Positions 21,500-33,196 of a stretch of 64,000 bases of DNA are shown piece after piece. Made by a program: the position numbers and the translations under genes. The DNA is from Palaemon carinicauda (taxonomy: Eukaryota; Arthropoda; Malacostraca; Decapoda; Palaemonidae): positions 54,869,975 to 54,933,974 of the forward strand of contig NC_090746.1 in the NCBI RefSeq assembly GCF_036898095.1, in the 5' to 3' direction. The notes beneath the pieces are model-generated. The model made no database searches, was not told the origin of the DNA, and saw only the letters and a list, made by a program, of their open reading frames with translations. Positions within the stretch are counted from its first letter, which is position 1; each line of letters begins with the position of its first letter.

Positions 21500-24400
21500 T
21501 TAACCCTGGATAGGTACGGTGGGTCGTACGCGACCCCGAGCGTTAAAAAAAAAGAGGTTTTTCTCACGTGACTCACCCCCGTGACTGAATTTGTGGGTGA
21601 TCGACCTGCAGGAGGTGTCTCCCCTACACGCTCTAGTAGTGTCCAGATGTGCATTGCTGTAGCTGTACTCCTTCCCCGATTTCTGAGACGCGTCGGGGTC
21701 GAGCGCGACCGAGTTTACCCTTCTAAGGTAATTTGCATAATTATCAAAGTTATTACGTATTATGAAATTGTCGTAGAATGGTGCAACTTGTATAGGTTAT
21801 CAGTTGTGGAAAGTTTTGGTGGATTGTTTGGCTACCATGTGCATGATTTTTTTTTTAGTTAAAATGTCGTTCATCACCACGAGGACCATTTTACCGCGAG
21901 TGCCCCTTTTTCATTTTTTTTCATTTTTTTGCCAAGTCATTTTTCCGTAAGATATTGCCAAATAGTGTCGTAAAACTTTTGCTTGTTTAGTGTTGGAAAG
22001 TGTGTCTAGATGATCTGGCTACCCATGCGTGACTTTTTTTTTGTCAGATACGACGTAGTTATTGGTATATTGGGTATTTAACTGCGGTTGCCAATTTCTG
22101 TTTTTTTTTTCAATATTTGTAAAAATTTTTACGTAGTAAGGAATTGCCGTATATTATTCATTTTTTTTCATGTTTATGTGTTAGAAAGTGTGCCTTGATG
22201 GTTGGGCTAACACGTGCATGTCTTTTTTTTTATCTGAGATGCCGTATATTAGAATGTTGGGCATTTTACCGCGAGTGCCCCTTTTTCATTTTTTTTCATT
22301 TTTTTGCCAAGTCATTTTTCCGTAAGATATTGCCAAATAGTGTCGTAAAACTTTTGCTTTTTTAGTGTTGGAAAGTGTGTCTAGATGATCTGGCTACCCA
22401 TGCGTGACTTTGTTTTTGTCAGATACGACGTAGTTATTGGTATTTTGGGTATTTAACTGCGGTTGCCAATTTCTGTTTTTTTTCAATATTTGTAAAAATT
22501 TACTACGTAGTAAGGAATTGCCGTATATTATTGATTTTTTTTTCATGTTTATGTGTTAGAAAGTGTGCCTTGATGGTTGGGCTAACACGTGCATGTCTTT
22601 TTTTTTATCTGAGATGCCGTATATTAGAATGTTGGGCATTTTTCCGCGAGTGCCCCTTTTTATTTGTTTTGCATTTTTTTGCTTAGTCATGTTACCGTAA
22701 GGAATTGGCAAGTAGTGTCGCAAAACTTATATTTTTATAGTGTTGGAAAGTGTTTCTAGATGATCTGGCTACCCATGCCTATTTTTTTTTAGCCAGATAT
22801 GGCGTATATATAAGTATGTGTTCGATTTTCCTGTGATTGCCATTTTTTCGTTTTTTCCCATTTCTTTCAAAATTACTACGTACTAAGGAACTATCACAGA
22901 GTAATGATTCATTTATATGTTTATTTGTCGGAAAATGTGCCTTGATGGTTTGCCTAGCACGTGGCTGAATTTTTTTTTTCTGAAATGCCGTATATTAGAA
23001 TGGCCATTTTTCCGCGAGTGCCCCTTTTTATTTGTTTTGCATTTTTTTGCTTAGTCATGTTACCGTAAGGAATTGGCAAGTAGTGTCGCAAAACTTATAA
23101 TTTTATAGTGTTGGAAAGTGTTTCTAGATGATCTGGCTACCCATGCCTATCTTTTTTTTTAGCCAGATATGGCGTATATATAGGTATGTGTTCGATTTTC
23201 CTGTGATTGCCATTTTTTCATTTTTTCCCATTTCTTTCAAAATTACTACGTACTAAGGAACTATCACAGAGTAATGATTCATTTAGATGTTTATTTGTCG
23301 GAAAATGTGCCTTGATGGTTTGCCTAGCACGTGGCTGAATTTTTTTTTTCTGAAATGCCGTATATTAGAATGTTAGCCATTTTTCCGCGAGTGCCCCTGT
23401 TTATTTGTTTTGCATTTATTTTGCTTAGTCATGTTACCGTAAGGAATTGGCAAGTAGTGTCGCAAAACTTATATTTTTATAGTGTTGGAAAGTGTTTCTA
23501 GATGATCTGGCTACCCATGCCTATCTTTTTTTTAGCCAGATATGGCGTATATATAGGTATGTGTTCGATTTTCCGGTGATTGCCATTTTTTCGTTTTTTC
23601 CCATTTCTTTCAAAATTACTACGTACTAAGGAACTATCACAGAGTAATGATTCCTCTAGATGTTTATTTGTCGGAAAATTTTGTTTACTTCTTTTTTGAT
23701 TGAATATCATCAAATTGTTTTAGCTAAAATATTATATTGTTTCACATTTTTGTTTTTTTTTCGATTTTATTTCCCTTCAAAAAATTTTTTTTGGGTCATA
23801 ATTTTAATTTTATAGTCGTAAAATAATCGACAATTATCCAGCAACCCACCATACAATTTTTATGCATATCCAATAATAATTAGATTAGTAAATAACACCT
23901 TGAAATTGACATACCCTTCCTACATTTCAAGTGGCAGATTAGGGAGTCTGAGTCAGTGTGGTTGGCGACCATTTTGTGGACATATCCGAAGCGTAAGTTG
24001 CTCTATCTATATATATTCTTGTTCCCTATAGAATTTGTGATATTTTGGTATATTTTTACCTGCATAAATATCATATTATATATTAAATATATGTATTTTT
24101 TTACGAAATTTCTAAGTACTCAAAAAATTACCTTTAGATATGGCCCCTGATATAAATGTAATTTACAAAATAATGAAGATTTTTTTACATATTTCTATTT
24201 TAGGATAACATATGTTTATTCCCTAAAAAAATTAGCCACTTCCTATTTCATTTGGGTACCCAAAAAAATTCATGAAATTTGGACAAATTTTTTTGGCCAA
24301 AAAAAAGTTACCCTTTTTTTCTCATTTCAGATCTTCACCTCCATGGGTCTGACTTCATCCAAAATACATCAAGATGTGTCCTAAACATTCATGAATCAAT

Positions 24401-24694
24401 TCCTAAAAGGATTTGTGTATATATGTATAAACTTTTTTTTATGAATTTTTATGTCAGGTCTTTTTTTTTTCTACTTAATTTTTTAAAATATTTATAATAA
24501 ATAGTTTTTCTGCAGATGAGTAGTATTTATCTTTACAGTTGTTTTAAGCATTCATTGAAGTTTTTTTTTGGCAAAAGAAAAAAAGAGGTTACTGCAAAAA
24601 CTGATTTTTCAAGAATTTTTTTGGGGGCCGGGGTCGTTCGCGTCCGAGTATACCCTTAAAGGGGTGTCCGAGGAGCGTACCTATCCAGGGTTAA
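21500..24694. mobile_element. piggyBac-like non-autonomous element
   Basis: TTAA at 21500-21503 is followed by CCCTGGATAGGTACG, and the inverse CGTACCTATCCAGGG precedes TTAA at 24691-24694. Duplicated TTAA and inverted ends starting CCC are typical of piggyBac transposons. The interior has no transposase ORF; most of it is a tandem satellite (21740-23690) and AT-rich sequence. Subterminal GC-rich blocks (ggtcgtacgcgacccc near 21525 and ggggtcgttcgcgtcc near 24630) are also roughly inverted. It lies in the leader of element E. Confidence 0.72.
21740..23690. repeat. Tandem satellite, about 373 bp dimeric unit, roughly five copies
   Basis: The marker ccgcgagtgcccc recurs with gag at 21898, 22273, 22648, 23016 and 23389, giving periods of 375, 375, 368 and 373 bp. 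Each unit holds two related halves of about 187 bp. One half contains ggaaagtgtgtctagatgat and the other agaaagtgtgccttgatggt. Adjacent units are very similar, while the first half-unit at about 21740-21890 is diverged. Confidence 0.9.
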
Positions 24695-26640
24695 TGAATT
24701 ATAGCTATTTAGGCAAATTATACTAGTGAAGATAAGATTACACATGTAATATTTTATCTTCTGTTTAACGTTTCGATAGTATACGATAGGGCCTCGGTGA
24801 CGTAGCGTAGCAGAGATCCCGACTCGAGTTAGGCGAGCCTAATGCGTTTTAGTATACTTTAGTAACGATATCCCCGTTTATCCTCTTGTATCGTTTTATT
24901 AATTCAATCGAAGATAGCACATCTCCTAGAATTGCTAACATAATTCGATACTCGTCTCTTTTAGAGATTTAAGGATAAACCCTTCCTTCCCTCTGAGTGC
25001 TGCCATTAGGCACCAACCCTATCTTTGGTCTTGCCATAGAGTAGTGTACTCCGGCTTGACTGAAATAGTGTTTCTGTCTATCCTCTTTGCCGGTGAGTAT
25101 CCCGGCTTTGAATTATGACGAGTAACTCAGAGTATTCAGTCTTGTTGTCGGCAACTCTATCGATGGGGGATTAGTCATTCCCCTGCCAGTTTCACAGTTG
25201 CCGGGATAGGAAGCCTGGCTTCCCTAGTCCACAACCGAAAGTGGTAGTACAGTTGCTGCCACCTTCTCCCTTGTGGTCTAGAAGACATGCCTTATATCCG
25301 GCAATGTCTTAGGCTGAGGAATCGTTATTCTTCTGCCGTCCAAGACGGCGCCGGCATAGGAAACTATGTTTCCTTGTTTTGCTGGTGAGAGTAGGAGGCA
25401 GACGTGCTGCCTTCTTTCGATGCAAAAATATAAGACCCTTTTCCCTTTCCCTTCTGTCCTTTAGTGACCGCCTGGTCGTCACAACATCTGTGGCTGGTAT
25501 TCTACAATCTCCCTGCTTGCCGGGCTGATTACGATGCCGGCCGGGCTCCTACAAAGGCGGCTAGATTCCCGCTTTGACCTTCCCCCTAATGGAAACAAAA
25601 GGTCCGGGAAAAGTTGTGCCGGTCATGATGGCTGCCGGTGGGAGACCCATTACAACTTTGAGTATTCTTCAGTCCTCTCTTGGACTGCCATCCACAAACC
25701 CTGTAACCGGTAGTATAGTCGGCAACAGATGTTGTGGCTGGATGGAAGCTAGAATGAATACATTCTTTCCCTTTCCATTTGAATCCTCATTCTGGAAAGA
25801 AGGCAGTAGGGATGGTAGTCCCTACAACCCTTATTATTGTATTAAACTATAATAATACGGTAGCCCTTCTATCCATTCTTTCTCATTCTCTGTCCGTTAG
25901 TGCCGCCAGGTACTAGCCTAACCAGAAGTATGCTGGCAGAACTACAGTATAAAACTACAGTATACAGTAGCCAATATTCCTGCAGTATAGATATACACCA
26001 GTTAGAAAACTACAGTATATAATACACAGTAGTATGATATTCCAACATATTCTGTGTGTCCTTTCACAGTCCATTGTTGAGACTGCTAAGCAAATGTTGA
26101 AGTGAAGTTTTCCTTCAACATTCTGATGTATCCCAGATCATCAGAACATAAAAATCTTTACCCTACAGTATTAATATTCACTTTTGGGAGAGTTAGTGCT
26201 AGTATACACTGACTCCAGCTCTACGTACGAGAGCTATTCCACTCTATATTTTCCTAATAAGGAAAGTTTTTTTTTTTTAAATATTAATATTGAGGGAGGT
26301 CACAGCAACTGCCTGGACAGGAAACACAGATATGTGTCTTTCCTATTTCCTTTCTAGCTTACTATCCTAAGGTATAATTATAATAGTAATGATTACTATT
26401 TACTATATGTGGATAATTATCAGTATGATAAATTACCCCATACTCATTTCACTCTTTCCTTCCTTACAGAAGGAGGGCAAGATTAAGAGTGCAGCCCTGT
26501 TCTGCAACCACTAATGTAAGACCTTTTATGGCCACAAGATGCGCAGGCCTCATGCTCCCCACTGCATCGTATTTGGATCCCTGAGGTACTGGAACCCATA
26601 TTTTTAGCATATATTATTTCAATAATATAAACAACCTAAT
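24695..26640. other. Leader and unassigned 5' region of element E
   Basis: About 1.9 kb after the piggyBac-like shell with no supported gene. 24695-24900 continues the sequence interrupted at 21499. A related stretch lies inverted at 38340-38640 in element G, which places this region inside the family's 5' end. A block at 26480-26590 (ctgttctgcaaccac ... gatccctgagg) is duplicated at 26695-26790. Confidence 0.5.
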
Positions 26641-26649
26641 ACTCATTCG

Positions 26650-28426
26650 CCCTTCTCTCCCTTACAGGAGTAGCCGATGGGGAAGTGTACAGTGGTGTTC
26701 TGCAACCACAAGAGTATGAACTTTTGTGGGCATACAATGCACGGGTCTTATGCCCCTGCTGCATCGTATCTGCATCCCTGAGGTTCAGGGACCCGAAAGG
26801 TCACTCCAATCGCTTGACCTTGCTGGCCGACAGCTTAGTAAAAGACATCCCTGACACTATGGAGTCAAGGGATACAGCAAGGGAAATCCAACAAAGGTGA
26901 GTATTAGGCTTTCAGGGACCTTACATACCTAACAAATTTTGGAAGTGCCTACTGTTCCCTAGGGCTCAATCGAATATGTTTGTGCCTCAGGCACAGGTCC
27001 AGCCTCCCTCTATCCAATGGACGGTGGACACGGATATCAACAGGCACTGCAAGGTTTGGACATCCACCAAGATCGGATGTCAGAGACGTCCATTGACACC
27101 AGACAGGACCTAATGCAAGAAGACCCTGTATTAGGAGTGGTTCAACCACCCATGGAGAAAAAAGGATCCGTTTCGACGATGACTGAGGTACCTCAGCTCA
27201 CTGTGCCGGCATATTAACTTATGCCGTCAACCTCTCCAACCCCAACTCCCCCTCTCCAACCCCAACTCCCCAACTGGCTAGACAGTTCAGCAGGAGTGAA
27301 ATGCTCCTAGAGTCGATCCAGCGGATGCTGACACTGTTCCGGAAGGAACAAGAGGTGAATAAGCAAGATCTCAAAGAGAGGAAAAGAGAGGTACAGGGAA
27401 GGAAACGCCCTGGCGCTTCCAGGGGCTCCGCTAAGCCCCCTAAACTATCTGTCCTCCATCACTATTCCGAACCAACCCCTGGGGGTAGACGGAACACATG
27501 CCCAGGTTGAATAGGAAGCTTTATATCTCCTAGAAGTTGGGGCCCAATCCCCTTGAAGAGCTTCAATTCTGGCCCAGGTTTCAGCGTACCCAGATTGCTT
27601 CGTGAGACTACGAGATGAACATACATCCCGCGAGGAGGCTATACCGAAGGAAGTCATTGTCCTCGAACATGACAAGGCCCAAGCCATCCTTACCAAGACC
27701 CAGAAAGGGGCCGGATATAATAACTCCAAAGTCTCAGCAGTGAATAAGAAGCATCCAACCATCATTGCTCCTTCCTCATGAGCCTTCCTCCCTTTCGTAG
27801 AAGGCCCTAGACTGTGTTAGAAGAACAGTCGAAGAGGGTAAACCCTGCCCAATCCTAGAGAAAGGTCTCTAGCTATGCCCACCTGCGAGGAGAAGTGGAA
27901 AGAAGTACATCTAACCTTCTCCGTCTCGAAGTTGGATCCGGAGATAGCAGGTCAGCAGTTTAACGAGAACCTTCCAAAGTTGCCGAACCATCCCTTTAGA
28001 AGGGAACAGGACACGAAAGATAAGCTTATCGCCTCCCGGTCTCTTCAGAACCGCTTAAGAAATATGTGCAGGCCTTTAGTAATGCCCCACCCTTGTGATG
28101 GATTTGTAGGTTTTACCTCAGGTCAAAAAGGACTGGTAGAGACCAAGTGTTTTCCGCTTCAACAGTGAAACACGAACCCAGAAAACTGATTTCATCATGT
28201 ATCGGGGCTTAGACCCTTTCCCACAGGAAATGGTCCAAGAGGTCATTACCAAAGCCACCACGGAGAATGGGAACCTGCTCCAAAAGTGGGGTATGTCCTC
28301 AAAGAGGAAATCATCATTAGAACTGCACAATTTCCAACCGTGACCAAACCACCTTCCAGATGGTCCCTCAACTGCTGGTAGCCAGTCACCTGTGTTTAAT
28401 CCTGGCTTTGAAGGGCACTCGACCAC
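26650..28426 (+). pseudogene. Gag-like region of element E (decayed)
   Basis: By position this is the gag of a DIRS-like element. A candidate start at 26677 reads MGKCTVVFCNHKSMNFCGHT, a cysteine/histidine-bearing N-terminus comparable in position to the cysteine cluster of the B-D Gag proteins, but it stops within about 35 codons. Further fragments (27017-27217, 27301-27510, 27875-28168) encode charged, low-complexity peptides. Near 28250 a frame reads ATTENGNLLQKWGMSSKRKS, a type of C-terminal segment I associate with DIRS gag. The region is cut by the Academ-like element at 28427. Function is inferred from position. Confidence 0.5.
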
Positions 28427-28429
28427 CTT

Positions 28430-28880
28430 TAGTCCATGAGCCAGAACTCAAAATTTGGCATTTGACTACCAAATTAGTGAACAGATCAAATCATGATTTT
28501 TGGTTAGCTTGATGTCTGAAGTATCCAAAAACAGGGCTTGGACATTTCATTTCGGTAGCTTAGTGCCCCAATGGCGGCCATCTTTAAAAATGGCCGCTGT
28601 TTTCGAGCTCTATGGTCTGTGTTCAGATATTTGGCCATAAATTCACCCTATATCAACCAATTTTCATGGAATTTCTCTTATTTTACTCAGAATCAAATTC
28701 TCCAGGTATTCATGTATAATTCACGTAATTTCCTTGCTATGCTCTGTTCCAAAATTTACCTTATTATGTCAAATAATGTGGTTTTTTGACAATGTTTATC
28801 ACACGCATCCCAGGAAGTTTGCCTCATATTAGGAAATTGCCACCAAATGATGATAATTTCTTGCTTGAAATATCTAGAGA
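28430..28880 (+). repeat. Left terminal inverted repeat of transposon F
   Basis: Pairs with 32740-33193. Shared blocks include ttgactaccaaattagtgaa, aaaatggccgctgttttcga (inverse tcgaaaacggcggccattttt) and, further in, aatttccttgctatgctc against its diverged inverse. Confidence 0.88.
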
Positions 28881-29429
28881 AATTAGAATTTACCAATGAC
28901 TATATTACAAATAGTTTCCACCCTGATATCCACACCCTCACATTTTCAGAATTTTACTGAAAATAAATATCTTGGGCATCTTAAATGAAACGTTGTCTTG
29001 TCTTGTCCTATAATATATTGTTTGTTGTTAGGCTATCTACATGTATTCAGGGAAAACAGTTTTATACCTCACTAACCTGACAAGTTTTATAACAGTTTTA
29101 TACCTCACTAACCTGACAAGGTAAGCCTGACATTTTTATCCCTCATACACCTGTGAACTAGAACTGCATGTCACTGATAGGTGTCACTACATATTTAACT
29201 TTTAGTGCATTTTTGGTTGTAAAACAATGGAAAATCAGAAGGAAGGTCCATTGTAAAAACATCAAGTAAGTATGGTAGTGTCCAGTGTGTGCATCAGACA
29301 CTAAAAGATGTATGCATTTCCTTAAAACATGCACATGTTAGGGCTTCAGAGAGTGAAGTTTGTAGGGCCCACAGTTACGCCTTTAGTGCCACAAATATCC
29401 TCATTTTGTTACAGGAAATTCTCTTCAAT

Positions 29430-32400
29430 CAATGAGACGGCATCACAATGACTGTACCAAAAAAGAAAAAGACTAAAATCTGAGAAGGTTCCTTGCACTA
29501 TATGCGGAAAGCTAGCTATGCCTGATGAACTTGTTCGATTGACAATTGCTTCCTCTTGGAAAACACTATGAAGCAGCAAAAATTTTACAGTTTGAACCAA
29601 TAATTAAACTTGCCAGTCATGATATGACTGAACTGCCTAATATTCTGTACCATAGTGGCTGCTTGCAAAGCTTGAAACTTATCCTGACACAAACAAACAA
29701 AAAGGCGAAGAATCAAGACAGTTGAAACGCCAGAGGACATCCGACACATCACGTGTATTTGAAAAGATTTGTATATTTTGTGAAAAGAAATCAAAATATA
29801 CAAAAGGTATGAAAACTTCTGATAAATTGATTCAGGCTGTGGATTTGCGTATTGATGTATGAATTCGCGATGCTGCAACTCTTAAATCAGATGTAAGGAT
29901 TTTTTCAGTTACTTCAAGGGATATAGTGGCAGCTGAGGCCCATTACCATGCCTCTTGCTATAATGCGTACGTGAAAGAACACCCTGTCGTGGACAAAAAT
30001 AATGAACAAACTGAAAATACCTACAAAAGTTAAGTTTAAGCTACCATGGTTAACTTGTACAAGTACATCCACAGTGATCTGTTTTTAAAACCACGCATCA
30101 TTCCGCTTATAGAGCTTACTTCAAAACTAGGGTCTCTCTTAAGTGAAAAGAGTGTAGAAGTCCGCGATTCAACAAATAATCACCTCAGCCGCAATCTCAA
30201 GACACAATTTAGCGAGAGCTTGCCTTTTTTTACACATAAGCGAAGGGTTTACGTTCGTCCCCATACACTTACTATGGACACTATTGCTTGTGACTATCTA
30301 GACTTGAAATGTGACTTGGCAGAGCTGAGTCGAGGGCAAAAATGTGAACTGATGATTATTCAAACAGCTGTCATATTATGTGACCAGGTGAGAAATGAGA
30401 TGAAGGAACAGACTTGGCCTCCAAAACCAGATGAACTGACAGAGAAATACATCGATCCACCAGCATGCCTCACTCACTTTTTGCAGATCCTCATTGGTGG
30501 CCAACAGGCTTTGCCGTCTGATCGAATCAACAGACTGGCATGGTCTTTAGGTCAGGACATTCTGTATGCTGTAACCAATGGCCAGGTCATCACGCCAAAA
30601 CATGTCCTCCTACCTTGGGTAATCAAGACTCTATCTGGTAATGTTGAACTCATTCACATTTTAAATCAACTTGGTCATGGTTGCTCTTACATTCGCCTAG
30701 AGGAGATTGATACAGCACTTTGCATCGAGAAGCTGAGCAATGTGGATCAAGGGGCACCACTAATCCCTCTAGGTACACATCCTTTAATCCCCACAGTACT
30801 TGCATATGATAATATTTACTCACTGGAAAAAACACCGAGTGGTGCAGGAACTTCAAATTGTGTGAATGGCATCATTGTTCAAACAGCAGTTTCATCTTGT
30901 GCACCAGAGAGAGTACCAGTACCATTTTTGAACAAGAAGGATAAACGATGCACGGTCTGAAGAAAGGAACAGACAAGGAAATAGTACTGAAGGTGGACAA
31001 TTGTGTATTTGGTCACATGCTACTTATAGCGCAAAGTAGGAAACTGGACATGAAAGAGGTCTTATGTTACCCTCTAGGTCCCAAACCTTGGGCTTTGGTT
31101 AATGCTGATGGAACTCTTAAGAAAACTGCAAAAGCAAACCTAAGCTCACATCTAGAAAATCAAGCTGCTTTTGTTGACTTACCAAGTGGTCCAAGAGCAG
31201 CAATCATTGATGGTATGGGAATAGTTCAGAAAATTCAGAGAAAATTCTACATTTGGAGAACTTTCTGAGCAGATCCTTAAAAGCATTCTGAATCATAGCT
31301 ACAAAAGCCAACGAGATGATGCGGCATTCGATATGTACACTGAACATTCCATTAAGAATGCTGAAAGGGTTAGTCAAGGGGCCAAAGACAGTCTGCTTTT
31401 CCATGATATGAAGTTGGGACACCAGATTAAGAATTGGAAACGCCTTCTTGTGAATACAGAAAGCAAGAACAGACTGACCAGGTTTCTGGCAGAAAGCTGG
31501 AAGGAAGAGGAGGTGAGACAGAGCCTTGGTGAAATTACGTTATTCGTAACTGTTACAGAACAGTGTTTTGAAACTACAAAGGATGGCATCAGAGAGGTTC
31601 CAGAGCTGACATCCTCTCATGAAGAAGTGGATACGAGACTTGCACTCCATGCAAAGCATGCAGCAGGCACACACAACAATGTGCTGGTCTTTTCGGAAGA
31701 TACTGACGTGTTTGTGATGCTTTTAGCTCTCGAAGCTAAGATAGGTGGACACTTATTCCTGAGACGAGGAAAGAAGAACAAAATCAGAATAATTGATATC
31801 TCCAGACTGGCAACTATCATTGGCAGGGATGTGTGCACTGCTTTGTTGAGTGTGCCTGCTTGGACAGGCTGTGATTCTCTAAGTGCTTTTTCTGGCCAGG
31901 GGAAGATCAAAGCACTTAACTTGATTCGTTCAAATGATAGATTTAAGGAAGCATTCTCTCTTCTAGGGAGAGAATGGAGTGTTGCAGATGAACTGTTTTT
32001 AACTCGATAAAAATTTGCCTGCAGCATGTATTCACGCAGTGCAAAGAGCACAACTGTGAATGATCTGAGATATGAGATATTCAGCTCCAGAAATGGTGAT
32101 GTCTCTTCAGGACAACTGCCTCCTTGTAAGGATGCTCTTCAACAGCACACCAAAAGGGCCAATTATCAAGCAGCCATATGGAGACGAATCCTTGAAAACT
32201 CACCAACAATCCCAGATCCTACAGACGGACATGGATGGAAAGTTGATGGGGATGAGCAAATTGGCATTGAATGGATAGCTGGAGCACCAGCACCTGATAT
32301 AGTGCTTTCACTGATGTCATGCAAATATGTTAGATCATGCAAATCTGGCAGTTGTGCATGCATTGACAATGGATTATCCTGCACACCAGCCTGTAAATTG

Positions 32401-32481
32401 CACGAATGTGACAATATGAAAGATGATGAGGAGTTGGAAATAGTTCCAGACATGGATGAAAGTGATTCTGATGATGAGTAA
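29430..32481 (+). pseudogene. Academ-like transposase with FEN1/XPG-like nuclease domain (few breaks)
   Basis: The protein can be followed through several frames. 29435-30031 holds the cysteine/histidine motifs CTICGK and CIFCEKKSKY and the block AEAHYHASCYNAYVKE. 30046-30960 is open for 304 codons and contains GAGTSNCVNGIIVQ. After a frameshift near 30940, 30948-31268 carries AAIIDGMGIVQKI, the likely first metal-binding aspartate. 31333-32010 has SHEEVDTRL (Glu at 31621 and 31624, Asp at 31630), EDTDVFVML (Asp at 31699 and 31705) and TGCDSLSAF (Asp at 31873). This spacing of acidic residues matches FEN1/XPG nucleases. One in-frame TAA at 32008 separates the last part, which ends with a CXC-like tail (SCKSGSCACIDNGLSCTPAC). 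The breaks are few, so this is a recently inactivated copy. Confidence 0.7.
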
Positions 32482-32739
32482 AATCCCCATAGGAAACATC
32501 GGCAGTTACAAGAATACAAATGTTTAAGGAAATGTTGACTGTTTAATTTCAATATAATTTGTGGCTCATTGTGTTCCGGTGACATATTAAGTAGTCGGTG
32601 CATTTGCTTGTCTCCAAAGTACTTCTTTTAAAAATGCAGATTTCAGGATACACAATGCAATAGGTGTTGCCCCACGTGCATCCCTGAGTCACGTGAGTGG
32701 TAACTTGATCACTTTCTATTGTTTATTGGTGCTGTATGA

Positions 32740-33193
32740 ATCTTTCTAGGTATTTCAAAAACAAACTTCATCATTTGGTGCCAATTTCCTAAGCTGAGGC
32801 AAATTTCCTTAGACGAGTGGGAAAAAAATTGTCAAAAAACGCATAATTTGGCATAAAAACGTACCTTTTAGAATGGAGTATAGCAATAAAGTTACATAAA
32901 TTATACATGAGTATCTGTAGAATTTAATTCTGACTAAAATAGGAGTAATTTCATGGAAATTAGTTGATGTGGTGCAGAGTTATGGACAGATTTTATAACA
33001 CCTACCATAGATACCTACCATAGAGCTCGAAAACGGCGGCCATTTTTAAAGATGGCAGCCACTGGGGCACAGAGCTACCGAACTGAAATGACCAAGCCCT
33101 GTTTTTTTATACTTCAGACATAAAGCTAACCAAAAATCTTGATTGGATCTGTTCACTAATTTGGTAGTCAAATTTGGTCTGGCTCATGGACTA
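32740..33193 (-). repeat. Right terminal inverted repeat of transposon F
   Basis: Reverse complement of 28430-28880. The outer 190 bp match closely and the inner part is more diverged. It ends TCTGGCTCATGGACTA directly before the CTT duplication. Confidence 0.88.
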
Positions 33194-33196
33194 CTT

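Larger units (their letters stand above)
28430..33193 (+). mobile_element. Academ-like DNA transposon F with FEN1/XPG-like nuclease
   Basis: Inverted ends starting TAGTCCATGAGCCAGA (28430) and ending TCTGGCTCATGGACTA (33193) are flanked by a 3-bp duplication CTT (28427-28429, 33194-33196). The terminal inverted repeats extend over about 450 bp, the outer 190 bp being most similar. The single interior gene, in four open pieces, encodes cysteine-rich segments, a FEN1/XPG-like nuclease and a C-terminal cysteine-rich tail. Academ transposons are described as carrying an XPG-like nuclease and making 3-4 bp duplications, which fits. The element sits in the Gag-like region of E and is clearly younger than E. 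Confidence 0.72.

Noticed and set aside
22260..23690. Array of repeats as a possible CRISPR-like or regulatory array
   Set aside because: The units are about 373 bp of continuous tandem satellite with no spacer structure, in a eukaryotic context.
30046..30960. Reading the 304-codon ORF as a host gene
   Set aside because: It lies between long inverted repeats with a 3-bp duplication and continues into the nuclease part, so it belongs to the transposon.
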